From Chloroflexota bacterium (GTDB taxonomy: Bacteria; Chloroflexota; Dehalococcoidia; UBA2979), in NCBI GenBank assembly GCA_016875695.1, contig VGPB01000119.1:1-5783 (forward strand): DNA of 5,783 nt, read 5' to 3'. This document shows, one piece after another, positions 1 to 5,311 of the stretch; the first letter of the stretch is position 1, and each line of letters opens with the position of its first letter. Both the position numbers and the translations under genes were made by a program. Under the pieces are notes generated by a model, which was not told the origin of the DNA, ran no database searches, and saw only the letters and a program-made list of their open reading frames with translations.

Positions 1-617
1 CCGCGCCGGCCACCGCCGTGCGCCCCCAGGCGCTCATCGAGGAGTCCGGCCGCTCCACCGAGTTCACGCTGCTCAGCCCCAACGCGCAGGCGCTCCGCCG
101 CGTCGCCGCCGGCGACCCCGCCGAGCTCGTCCCCGCCGCCCGGGGCGTCGCCGTCCGCTCCATCGCCGGCGCCACCCTCGGTCACATCGAGGCCCGCGCC
201 GGCCTGCGCCTCCGCCGCATGATGGAGGGCGGCAACACCTACGCCGTCGTGCTGCGCCGCGTCACCGACACCGAAGCCACCATCTACGTGCGCGAGACGC
301 ATCGCGACCCCTCGCTCGCCGATCAGCCCTCGTTCCTGCCTCCCGCCGCCGCGGCCGCGCGCCGCCGCGCCGCCCCCCGCGCCTTCACCAAGTCCTCCAT
401 GCTTCGCCACGAAGCCGGCATCGAGCTCGGCGACGACATGGAGGAGGAGGTCGAGCGCGAGAGCTGGGGGCCGCACCCGGGTCGCGACGACGACGACGAG
501 GAAGACCTCGGCGACGCCGGCTTCGGCGACTCCGCCATGCTCGACGACGACGACGGCGACGAGCCCCTGCTCGACGACGACGACCCCATCAACCTCGGCA
601 CGGACGAGGACGAGTAA
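1..617 (+). CDS. Acidic-tailed protein, C-terminal part (5' end outside window)
   Basis: The reading frame is open to the left edge (first full codon at 3) and ends at TAA 615-617. The GTG at 18 has no Shine-Dalgarno sequence before it, so this is most likely the C-terminal part of a longer gene. Residues are numbered here from GTG 18. Residues 40-95 form a compact globular stretch with the pattern 'ATLGHIEARAGLRLRRMMEGG' in outline, followed by two beta-like segments ending in 'IYVRET'. This recalls the C-terminal half of a HIRAN-type domain, and I have an uncertain memory of Chloroflexota proteins with the same segment followed by an acidic tail. A basic Ala/Arg-rich linker follows (about 107-125). 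The last 64 residues contain 31 Asp or Glu by my count, with two in-frame LDDDD blocks. No signal peptide or membrane segment is visible. The function is unknown. The acidic tail could mediate protein contacts or mimic nucleic acid, but this is inference. Confidence 0.7.
   Translation, partial: APATAVRPQALIEESGRSTEFTLLSPNAQALRRVAAGDPAELVPAARGVAVRSIAGATLGHIEARAGLRLRRMMEGGNTYAVVLRRVTDTEATIYVRETHRDPSLADQPSFLPPAAAAARRRAAPRAFTKSSMLRHEAGIELGDDMEEEVERESWGPHPGRDDDDEEDLGDAGFGDSAMLDDDDGDEPLLDDDDPINLGTDEDE
538..584 (+). repeat. In-frame 17-bp direct repeat in acidic tail
   Basis: A 17-base stretch, TGCTCGACGACGACGAC, occurs at 538-554 and again at 568-584, exactly 30 bases (10 codons) apart. Both copies read in frame as Leu followed by four Asp. 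It lies in a run of GAC codons that also includes 484-498. Slippage or duplication in a GAC-rich tract is the simplest explanation. The copy number could vary between strains without breaking the frame. Confidence 0.75.
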
Positions 618-622
618 GCCCG

Positions 623-1372
623 CTGGCCCCGCCGCAGCAGTCGCCCGGCGGTTCCGCCCCGCGCGTCCTCATCTCGCGCGCCGAGAACGTCGCCGGCGAG
701 GACTGGAACGACTACGCCACCCGCATCCGCGAGGCCGGCGGCGACCCCATCCCCGCCGACCTCGCAGCATGGCGCCCCGGCGACCCGCTCCCCCCGCTCG
801 ACGGCCTCGTGCTCACAGGCGGCGTCGACGTCGACCCCGCGCGCTACGGTGACGCGCCCCACCCCCGCCTCGGCGACATCAACCCCACGCGCGACGCCTT
901 CGAGCTCGCGCTGCTGCAAGCCGCGCTCGCCACCGGCGTGCCCGTGCTCGGCGTCTGCCGCGGCCACCAGCTCTTCAACGTCGCCCACGGCGGCGCGCTG
1001 CTCCAGCACATCGAGGAGCGCGAGCCGCACCGCTCCCGCCACGATCCCAGCGACCGCGACGTCATCGCCTCCGGCTGGCACGACGTCGCGATCGCCACGA
1101 ACAGCACCCTCGCGCGCGCCCTCGGCGCCGAGTCCACCGAGACGCTGCACGTGCGCGTCAACTCGCGCCATCACCAGGCCGTCACCACGGACCGCGTCGC
1201 CCCCGGCCTGCGCGTCACCGCCACCACCGAGGACGGCATCGTCGAGGCGCTGGAGGACCCCGCGCAGCGCTGGGCCGTCAGCGTCCAGTGGCACCCCGAG
1301 CGCCCCGAGCTCGCCCAGCGCGCCCTCTTCGAGGCCTTCGTCGCCGCCTGCCGCGAGCCACGCACGGGGTGA
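623..1372 (+). CDS. Class I glutamine amidotransferase-like hydrolase (peptidase C26 type)
   Basis: This predicted 249-residue cytoplasmic enzyme has the class I amidotransferase fold of the gamma-glutamyl-GABA hydrolase (PuuD-like) family, which cleaves gamma-glutamyl amides with a Cys-His-Glu triad. Visible motifs are LTGGVDVDP near residues 64-72, the nucleophile elbow GVCRGHQ with Cys112 (codon 956-958), and VQWHPE with His224 and Glu226. The length fits the family. The N-terminal beta strand (VLISRAENV, codons from about 665) lies upstream of the first GTG (809), so a start at 809 would remove part of the fold. No in-frame ATG, GTG or TTG exists between about 560 and 809. CTG at 623 is the only near-standard start, with a GAGGA tract at 606-610, rather far away (12 bases). 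The gene starts 5 bases after the previous stop and is probably translationally coupled to it. The true substrate cannot be told from sequence: polyamine breakdown genes are not adjacent. The family call is firm, the start is uncertain. Confidence 0.88.
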   Translation: MAPPQQSPGGSAPRVLISRAENVAGEDWNDYATRIREAGGDPIPADLAAWRPGDPLPPLDGLVLTGGVDVDPARYGDAPHPRLGDINPTRDAFELALLQAALATGVPVLGVCRGHQLFNVAHGGALLQHIEEREPHRSRHDPSDRDVIASGWHDVAIATNSTLARALGAESTETLHVRVNSRHHQAVTTDRVAPGLRVTATTEDGIVEALEDPAQRWAVSVQWHPERPELAQRALFEAFVAACREPRTG

Positions 1373-1498
1373 CGCCGGCGCCCGCCGCGCTCATGGAATT
1401 GTTGCCCGAGGAGCCGCGCCAGGGAGGGGTACCGGCCCGTCCCTGCAGTTGAGTATCCTTGTTAAGACGGCGCGTGCCCGATGGAGCGATCGGGCCGC

Positions 1499-1503
1499 GG
1501 AGG
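1499..1503 (+). promoter_or_regulatory. Shine-Dalgarno sequence for the small ORF at 1515
   Basis: GGAGG lies 11 bases before the ATG at 1515. It supports translation of this short ORF as a real gene and picks ATG 1515 over the long upstream extension of the same frame, which is only a shadow of the amidotransferase gene. Confidence 0.55.
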
Positions 1504-1514
1504 CCACACTGACG

Positions 1515-1778
1515 ATGTCCGAACAACGCCCCCGCATCGTCCACGAATCGGTCGCGGACGCGATTCGCCGCCTCGACATACACACGAAGCGATCCGAGGC
1601 GCGATACGAATGCCGTTCCGAGTTCGCTCTGGGAGCCGCCAGATGCAGTCACATGAAAGAGACTGCTGAGATCAGTCGATGGCTGAGCAGCTACTTGGCG
1701 GTCCAGAGCCTTCGCGCCGAGCATCCCGCTGGGCGCACGACTAGTACTCCTGCGGGGGCTACCAAACAGTCCACGTAA
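1515..1778 (+). CDS. Small helical protein, possible antitoxin-like partner
   Basis: The protein has 87 residues and no catalytic motif I recognise. Most of it looks helical: residues 8-30 (IVHESVADAIRRL...), then a segment containing ARYECRSEF (29-37), then KETAEISRWLSSYLAVQSL (48-66), ending in a Ser/Thr/Pro/Gly-rich tail. The pattern of Arg-Tyr-Glu followed by a Glu-Thr-Ala-Glu-Ile helix with Trp-Leu resembles small proteins I recall encoded directly before TumE/DUF6516-like toxins in Chloroflexota. I cannot name a family with certainty. It lacks an obvious helix-turn-helix, unlike TumA antitoxins. The ATG is preceded by GGAGG at 1499-1503, and the next gene starts 5 bases after its stop, so the two form an operon. 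By my count 27 of 87 codons end in A or T, against very few in gyrA, suggesting acquisition from elsewhere or relaxed selection. A weak -10-like TATCCT sits at 1454-1459 in an A/T-rich patch, but no matching -35 was found. Confidence 0.6.
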   Translation: MSEQRPRIVHESVADAIRRLDIHTKRSEARYECRSEFALGAARCSHMKETAEISRWLSSYLAVQSLRAEHPAGRTTSTPAGATKQST

Positions 1779-1783
1779 GCCAC

Positions 1784-2184
1784 ATGGAGCGGTTGACCGG
1801 TGAGGGCGTCGTCCTGCGCGACGCCCTCACCTTTCGCGAGCTCCGCGACGATGAGAGGAACGAACTCGCGAAGGTGAACGTCACCGGGTTCGTGGTCGCG
1901 GCCGGCGACGTCATCATCAAGGTCAACAAATGACTCGGGGTTCGGCGCAGGGCAAATGGCCGCCACGAGGTGAGGGGCGAGCTCTACGAGTATCACGCGT
2001 GGATCCGCCGCCACCCCCATCCCGGGCTGTTCCGCTGCGACACGGGCCACGGCGACACCAACGGCCTCCACACGCACGACTTCGTGCGGCGTCCGATGGG
2101 ACCGCCGCCCCCCTTCATCTCGAGGACCTGCCGACGCTACCGGACGTGATTCGAAAAGCCGTCCGCGCGGCGACGGCCGTGTAG
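1784..2184 (+). pseudogene. Degraded TumE/DUF7718-like toxin-family gene
   Basis: ATG 1784 opens a 49-residue ORF stopping at TGA 1931-1933. The same frame continues beyond the stop with protein-like sequence: a Tyr-Glu-Tyr-His segment (GELYEYHAWIRR, from 1976), then RCDTGHGDTNGLHTHDF up to about 2083. This pattern of an aromatic strand, an Arg-x-Asp-x-x-His-x-Asp box and a His-x-His box is what I recall of the TumE (DUF6516) and DUF7718 families, whose toxins pair with a small upstream gene. The segment before the stop (VTGFVVAAGDVIIKVNK) fits the preceding beta strands, so the TGA interrupts one domain. After a six-C run at 2108-2113 the good frame shifts by -1, and LEDLPTLPDVIRKAV followed by TAG 2182-2184 looks like the natural C-terminus, implying one lost base. 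Two lesions argue for a pseudogene. Alternatives are sequencing error at the C run, or a shorter protein started at GTG 1970. The family is probable, not certain. Confidence 0.55.
1799..1831 (+). promoter_or_regulatory. Perfect 13-bp hairpin at the start of the toxin-like gene
   Basis: GGTGAGGGCGTCG (1799-1811) is exactly complementary to CGACGCCCTCACC (1819-1831), with a 7-base loop (TCCTGCG). TTT follows directly at 1832-1834, too short for a classic terminator. The hairpin begins 13 bases after the A of the gene 1784 ATG, so in mRNA it would sit where the initiating ribosome lands. It could lower translation of the second gene, act as a weak terminator or attenuator between the two genes, or stabilise the first gene's transcript. 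The structure is seen directly and the role is inference. Confidence 0.6.
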
Positions 2185-2382
2185 GTGGGCACCGAACGCG
2201 GGCCAAGCCGCGCGCGAGCTCACGGGCGCCCGATTCGAGGCTTCGTCGGCATAGACCAGCGCCAGCACCACTCGCGCCTGAGCCGAGCGAGCACGCCCGG
2301 CCGGTAGACGCCAGTCAGCGCACCTGCAAACTCCGCGATCGAGTCGGTCGCGCGCTCTCGCCTGTCTCGTCCCCTGTGCTGC
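2185..2382. other. Intergenic stretch with no recognised feature
   Basis: These 198 bases separate the 3' ends of the toxin-like pseudogene and the DUF3303 gene. Neither strand gives an ORF with family-like sequence. A short hairpin at 2334-2352 and a 10-bp palindrome at 2223-2232 (CGGGCGCCCG) are present but lack a T-tract on either side. No tRNA, CRISPR or insertion-sequence end was seen. Confidence 0.5.
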
Positions 2383-2694
2383 CTACCCCAACATCGACTC
2401 GCGGAAGGCGACCGCCTCCCCCGCGTTCGCCGCGGCTTCCTCGATCGGCAGGATCGGGCTCGCGCTGAACGTTAGCCACGCCGTGAACGGCGCCGTCGTG
2501 CGCGCGAGTGTTGCCAGGCTGTCCCCCTCGATGATCGCCACGCCGCCCGAGCCGTCCGCGAACCCGTAGAACCCGCGGAACTCCGCCCCGGCCGGCGGCT
2601 GCCACTTGCTGAACAGCGTCAGCGACCGCTGCTCGCCCTCTTCGCTCGTGTCCGTGAACTCCCACTGCACGTGAAACAGCAGCGGTCTCCCCAT
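2383..2694 (-). CDS. DUF3303 family protein
   Basis: This 103-residue protein matches the DUF3303 family as I remember it throughout: an N-terminal LLFHVQWEFTDTSEE, FSKWQPPAG, a GFYGFADGSGGVAIIEGDS centre, and a C-terminal PILPIEEAAANAGEA helix. DUF3303 proteins are about this length, have a ferredoxin-like alpha-beta make-up and no established function. ATG at 2694 was chosen because family members begin just before the LLFHV strand. The frame opens further upstream to 2757, but that extension is Arg-rich and unlike the family. No strong Shine-Dalgarno sequence is visible (AAG in CAAGACC). The gene is divergent from gyrA with 139 bases between starts, and a TTGACC -35-like hexamer on the minus strand (2735-2730) lacks a good -10. 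It faces the decayed toxin-like gene tail to tail. Codon use is similar to the housekeeping genes, so it seems resident and intact. Confidence 0.85.
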   Translation of the reverse strand: MGRPLLFHVQWEFTDTSEEGEQRSLTLFSKWQPPAGAEFRGFYGFADGSGGVAIIEGDSLATLARTTAPFTAWLTFSASPILPIEEAAANAGEAVAFRESMLG

Positions 2695-2747
2695 CGGTCT
2701 TGCCGCGACTCCGCACGGTCTCGCTCGCCGGTCAAGCACAAGGTCGG

Positions 2748-2776
2748 GCGACCCCAACGGTCACCCGCGGTAAACT
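2748..2776 (+). promoter_or_regulatory. Possible gyrA promoter
   Basis: TAAACT at 2771-2776 is the only -10-like, A/T-rich hexamer in the GC-rich spacer before gyrA, 57 bases before the start codon. The -35 position (2748-2753, GCGACC) is poor and overlaps a GGTCG-GG-CGACC dyad at 2742-2753, which could be a regulator site or chance. This is a weak prediction. Confidence 0.25.
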
Positions 2777-2819
2777 CAGCGTCAGCCAGGGGCGCCGCGT
2801 CGCCACGCGCCGCCCGCCC

Positions 2820-2825
2820 AGGGAG
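2820..2825 (+). promoter_or_regulatory. Shine-Dalgarno sequence of gyrA
   Basis: AGGGAG lies 8 bases before GTG 2834. This good spacing fixes the gyrA start at GTG and rules out the longer overlapping frames that begin near 2671 and 2700. Confidence 0.7.
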
Positions 2826-2833
2826 CCGCGCCC

Positions 2834-5302
2834 GTGGTCCAGGACCAGACCGAGCCCCGCATCCGCCCACGCCGCGTCGAGGACGAGCTCCGCGACTCCT
2901 ACCTCGACTACGCCATGTCGGTCATCGTCTCGCGCGCGCTCCCCGACATCCGCGACGGCCTCAAGCCCGTGCAGCGCCGTGTCCTCTTCGGCATGCAGGA
3001 GCTCGGCGTCGGCCCCGCCTCCGCCTTCAAGAAGACCGCGCGCATCGTCGGCGAGGTCATGGGCAAGTTCCATCCGCACGGCGACGCCCCCATCTACGAC
3101 ACGCTCGTGCGCATGGCCCAGGACTTCACCCTCCGCTACCCGCTCGTCACCGGCCAGGGCAACTTCGGCTCCGTCGACGGCGACCCCCCCGCGCAGATGC
3201 GCTACACCGAGGCACGCCTCGCCCCCATCGCCGCCGAGATGCTCGCCGACCTCGACCGCAACACCATCGACTTCCAGCCCAACTTCGACGACTCCGTACG
3301 CGAGCCGGTCGTGCTCCCCGCGCGCATCCCCAACCTCCTGCTCAACGGCGCCAGTGGCATCGCCGTCGGCATGGCCACCAACGTCCCGCCCCACAACCTG
3401 CGCGAGCTGTGCGACGCCATCACCCACATCCTCGACCGCTGGCCGCAAGGCGCCGAGCACGCCACCGTCACCATCGACGAGCTCATGCAGTTCGTGCACG
3501 GTCCGGACTTCCCCACCGCCGGCGCCATCTTCAACCGCGCCGAGATCCGCCAGGCCTACGCCACCGGCCGCGGCCGCATCACGATGCGCGCCAGGCTCGA
3601 GCAGGAAGAGATCCGCCCCGGCCGCATAGCCATCGTCGTCACCGAGCTCCCCTACCAGGTCAACAAGGCCACGCTCATCGAACGCATCGCGGAGCTCGTG
3701 CGCTCCAAGCGCCTGGAAGGCATCTCCGACCTGCGCGACGAGTCCGACCGCGACGGCATGCGGATCGTCATCGAGCTCGCACGCGGCGCCGCTTTCGCCA
3801 CCGTGCGCAACCAGCTCTTCAAGAACACCGCGCTGCAGCAGAACTTCGCCGTCAACATGCTCGCCCTCATCGACGGCCAGCCGCGCGTCGTCGCGCTGCA
3901 CGAGGCACTCGAAGCGTTCATCGCGCACCGCCGCGTCGTCATCCGCCGCCGCGCCGAGTTCGACCTCGAGAAGGCGCAGGAGCGCGCGCACATCCTCCAG
4001 GGGCTGCTCATCGCCATCGGCGCGCTCGACGCCGTGATCGCCACAATCCGCGCCGCCGCCTCCGCCGACGCCGCCAAGACCGCCCTGCAGCAGCCCCCGT
4101 TGGAGCTCTCCGAGCGCCAGGCTCAGGCCGTCCTCGACATGCAGCTGCGCCGCCTCGCGCAGCTCGAGCGCCAGCGCATCGAGGAAGAGCACGCCCAACT
4201 CGTGCAGCAGATTGCCTACCTCGAAGACCTGCTCGCAAACCCCGCAAAGATCGACGGTCTGATCCGCGACGACTGCGTCGAGCTCAAGGAGAAGTACGGC
4301 GACGCGCGCCACACCGTCGTCTACGACGCGCCCGTGGACGAGTTCTCCGAGGAAGACCTCGTCCCCCATCAGCGCATCGTCGTCACGATCTCGGACCGCG
4401 GCTACATGAAGCGCGTCCCACTGGAGACCTACCGCCCGCAGGGGCGCGGCGGGCGCGGCATCACCGGCATGGTCACGCGCGACGAAGACGCCGTCCGCCA
4501 CCTACTCGTGTGCGACACCCACGACGCCATCCTGCTCTTCACCGAGCGCGGCCGCGTCTACTCGCTGCGCGGCTACGAGGTGCCGGAGGGCTCACGCACC
4601 GCGCGCGGCGTCCCCGTCGTCAACCTCGTCGAGATGGACCCCGCCGACCGCGCCACCGCCGTCATCGGCGTCGCCGACTTCGCGCGCGACTCGCTCATGC
4701 TCGCCACCACGCAGGGCGAGGTGAAGCGCACGCCGCTCAACCAGTTCGAGTCCGTGCGCCGCTCCGGCCTGATCGCGATGGACCTGCCGCCCAACGACGA
4801 GCTCGTCGCCGCGCGCACCGCGCGCGACTCCGATGACGCGCTGCTCATCAGCTCGGACGGCCAGGCGATCCGCTTCCCCGTCTCCACGCTGCGCGTCGCC
4901 TCGCGCGCGTCCGGCGGCGTGCGCGGCATGCGCCTCGCCGCCGGTGCGCGCGTGATCGCGCTCGTCATGGCCTCCGACGGCACCGACCTGCTCGTCGTCT
5001 CCGAGCGCGGCATCGGCAAGCGCACGCCGATGGCCGAGTACCCCGTGAAGGGCCGCGGCGGTCAGGGCGTGATCACCTTCAAGCTCAGCGCGCGCTCCGG
5101 CCCACTCGCCGTCGCGCGCGGCGTCAACGCCAGCGACCAGGTCATCCTCGTCTCGCGCGAAGGCATCGTCATGCGCACCCGCGCCGACCTGATCAGCCAG
5201 CACGGCCGCTCCACGCAGGGCGTCGCCGTCATGAACGTCGACACCAACGACGCCGTCGCCGCCGTCGCGCAGATCGACCTCGGCCCCGACGCCGGCGCCT
5301 GA
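2834..5302 (+). CDS. gyrA: DNA gyrase subunit A
   Basis: GyrA is the DNA-breaking and rejoining subunit of gyrase, which introduces negative supercoils with GyrB using ATP. The product has 822 residues (E. coli GyrA has 875) and looks complete. The N-terminal breakage-reunion domain starts with the conserved SYLDYAMSVIVSRALPD (residues 22-38). The catalytic pair is Arg123-Tyr124 (codon 3203-3205) in QMRYTEARLAP. The quinolone region reads GKFHPHGDAPIYD, with Ala85 at the position of E. coli Ser83 and Asp89 at Asp87. A coiled-coil tower region spans about 360-480. The C-terminal beta-pinwheel shows six blades beginning near 514, 556, 619, 668, 718 and 769. The GyrA box QGRGGRG at 536-542 marks gyrase rather than topoisomerase IV, and a second similar motif, KGRGGQG, lies at 739-745. 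There is no acidic C-terminal tail like that of E. coli. The GTG start has a good AGGGAG site. thiL follows after 9 bases. Third codon positions are nearly all C or G, typical of a resident gene. Confidence 0.98.
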   Translation: MVQDQTEPRIRPRRVEDELRDSYLDYAMSVIVSRALPDIRDGLKPVQRRVLFGMQELGVGPASAFKKTARIVGEVMGKFHPHGDAPIYDTLVRMAQDFTLRYPLVTGQGNFGSVDGDPPAQMRYTEARLAPIAAEMLADLDRNTIDFQPNFDDSVREPVVLPARIPNLLLNGASGIAVGMATNVPPHNLRELCDAITHILDRWPQGAEHATVTIDELMQFVHGPDFPTAGAIFNRAEIRQAYATGRGRITMRARLEQEEIRPGRIAIVVTELPYQVNKATLIERIAELVRSKRLEGISDLRDESDRDGMRIVIELARGAAFATVRNQLFKNTALQQNFAVNMLALIDGQPRVVALHEALEAFIAHRRVVIRRRAEFDLEKAQERAHILQGLLIAIGALDAVIATIRAAASADAAKTALQQPPLELSERQAQAVLDMQLRRLAQLERQRIEEEHAQLVQQIAYLEDLLANPAKIDGLIRDDCVELKEKYGDARHTVVYDAPVDEFSEEDLVPHQRIVVTISDRGYMKRVPLETYRPQGRGGRGITGMVTRDEDAVRHLLVCDTHDAILLFTERGRVYSLRGYEVPEGSRTARGVPVVNLVEMDPADRATAVIGVADFARDSLMLATTQGEVKRTPLNQFESVRRSGLIAMDLPPNDELVAARTARDSDDALLISSDGQAIRFPVSTLRVASRASGGVRGMRLAAGARVIALVMASDGTDLLVVSERGIGKRTPMAEYPVKGRGGQGVITFKLSARSGPLAVARGVNASDQVILVSREGIVMRTRADLISQHGRSTQGVAVMNVDTNDAVAAVAQIDLGPDAGA

Positions 5303-5304
5303 GG
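5301..5304 (+). promoter_or_regulatory. Shine-Dalgarno sequence of thiL overlapping the gyrA stop
   Basis: GAGG at 5301-5304 begins inside the gyrA TGA stop and lies 7 bases before the thiL GTG at 5312. Ribosomes ending gyrA would uncover or reuse this site, so coupled translation is likely. Confidence 0.55.
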
Positions 5305-5311
5305 CCACACC

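Noticed and set aside
323..1294. Minus-strand open frame opposite the amidotransferase
   Set aside because: It covers the Asp-rich tail (read as poly-Ser) and the amidotransferase. No plausible protein pattern.
849..1514. Upstream extension of the small ORF's frame
   Set aside because: This part is Ser/Pro/Arg/Thr-rich and is an out-of-frame reading of the amidotransferase. Protein-like sequence begins only at ATG 1515, which has its own ribosome-binding site.
1481..1669. Small ORF from ATG 1481
   Set aside because: It overlaps the better-supported ORF at 1515 in another frame, is rich in Arg, His and Pro, and has no ribosome-binding site.
1931..1933. TGA as selenocysteine or as a reassigned codon
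   Set aside because: The amidotransferase and gyrA both end at TGA, so the code is standard. No selenocysteine insertion element or family with Sec at this site is known to me.
1930..2184. ORF from ATG 1930 overlapping the TGA (ATGA junction) as an independent 84-residue gene
   Set aside because: Its middle is Pro/Arg/His-rich, an out-of-frame reading of the conserved-looking HAWIRR and RCDTGHGD region. Only its last part is in the right frame, which fits a frameshift instead.
2334..2352. Hairpin CGCGATC-GAGTC-GGTCGCG as a terminator between convergent genes
   Set aside because: The stem is only 7 bp with a G-T pair, and no T-tract follows on either strand. Such stems are common by chance at this GC content.
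2742..2753. GGTCG-GG-CGACC dyad upstream of gyrA as an operator
   Set aside because: It is too short to stand out in GC-rich DNA, and no matching second site was found. It is mentioned only with the weak promoter.
2732..4501. Long minus-strand open frame of 589 codons opposite gyrA
   Set aside because: It is the antisense shadow of gyrA. In high-GC genes with C/G third positions the opposite strand rarely has stops. The translation is Val/Asp/Gly/Ala-rich with no family-like motif.
2671..4836. Plus-strand open frame of 721 codons overlapping gyrA
   Set aside because: The product is dominated by Arg, Pro, His and Ala, a typical out-of-frame reading of gyrA, which itself shows every expected motif.
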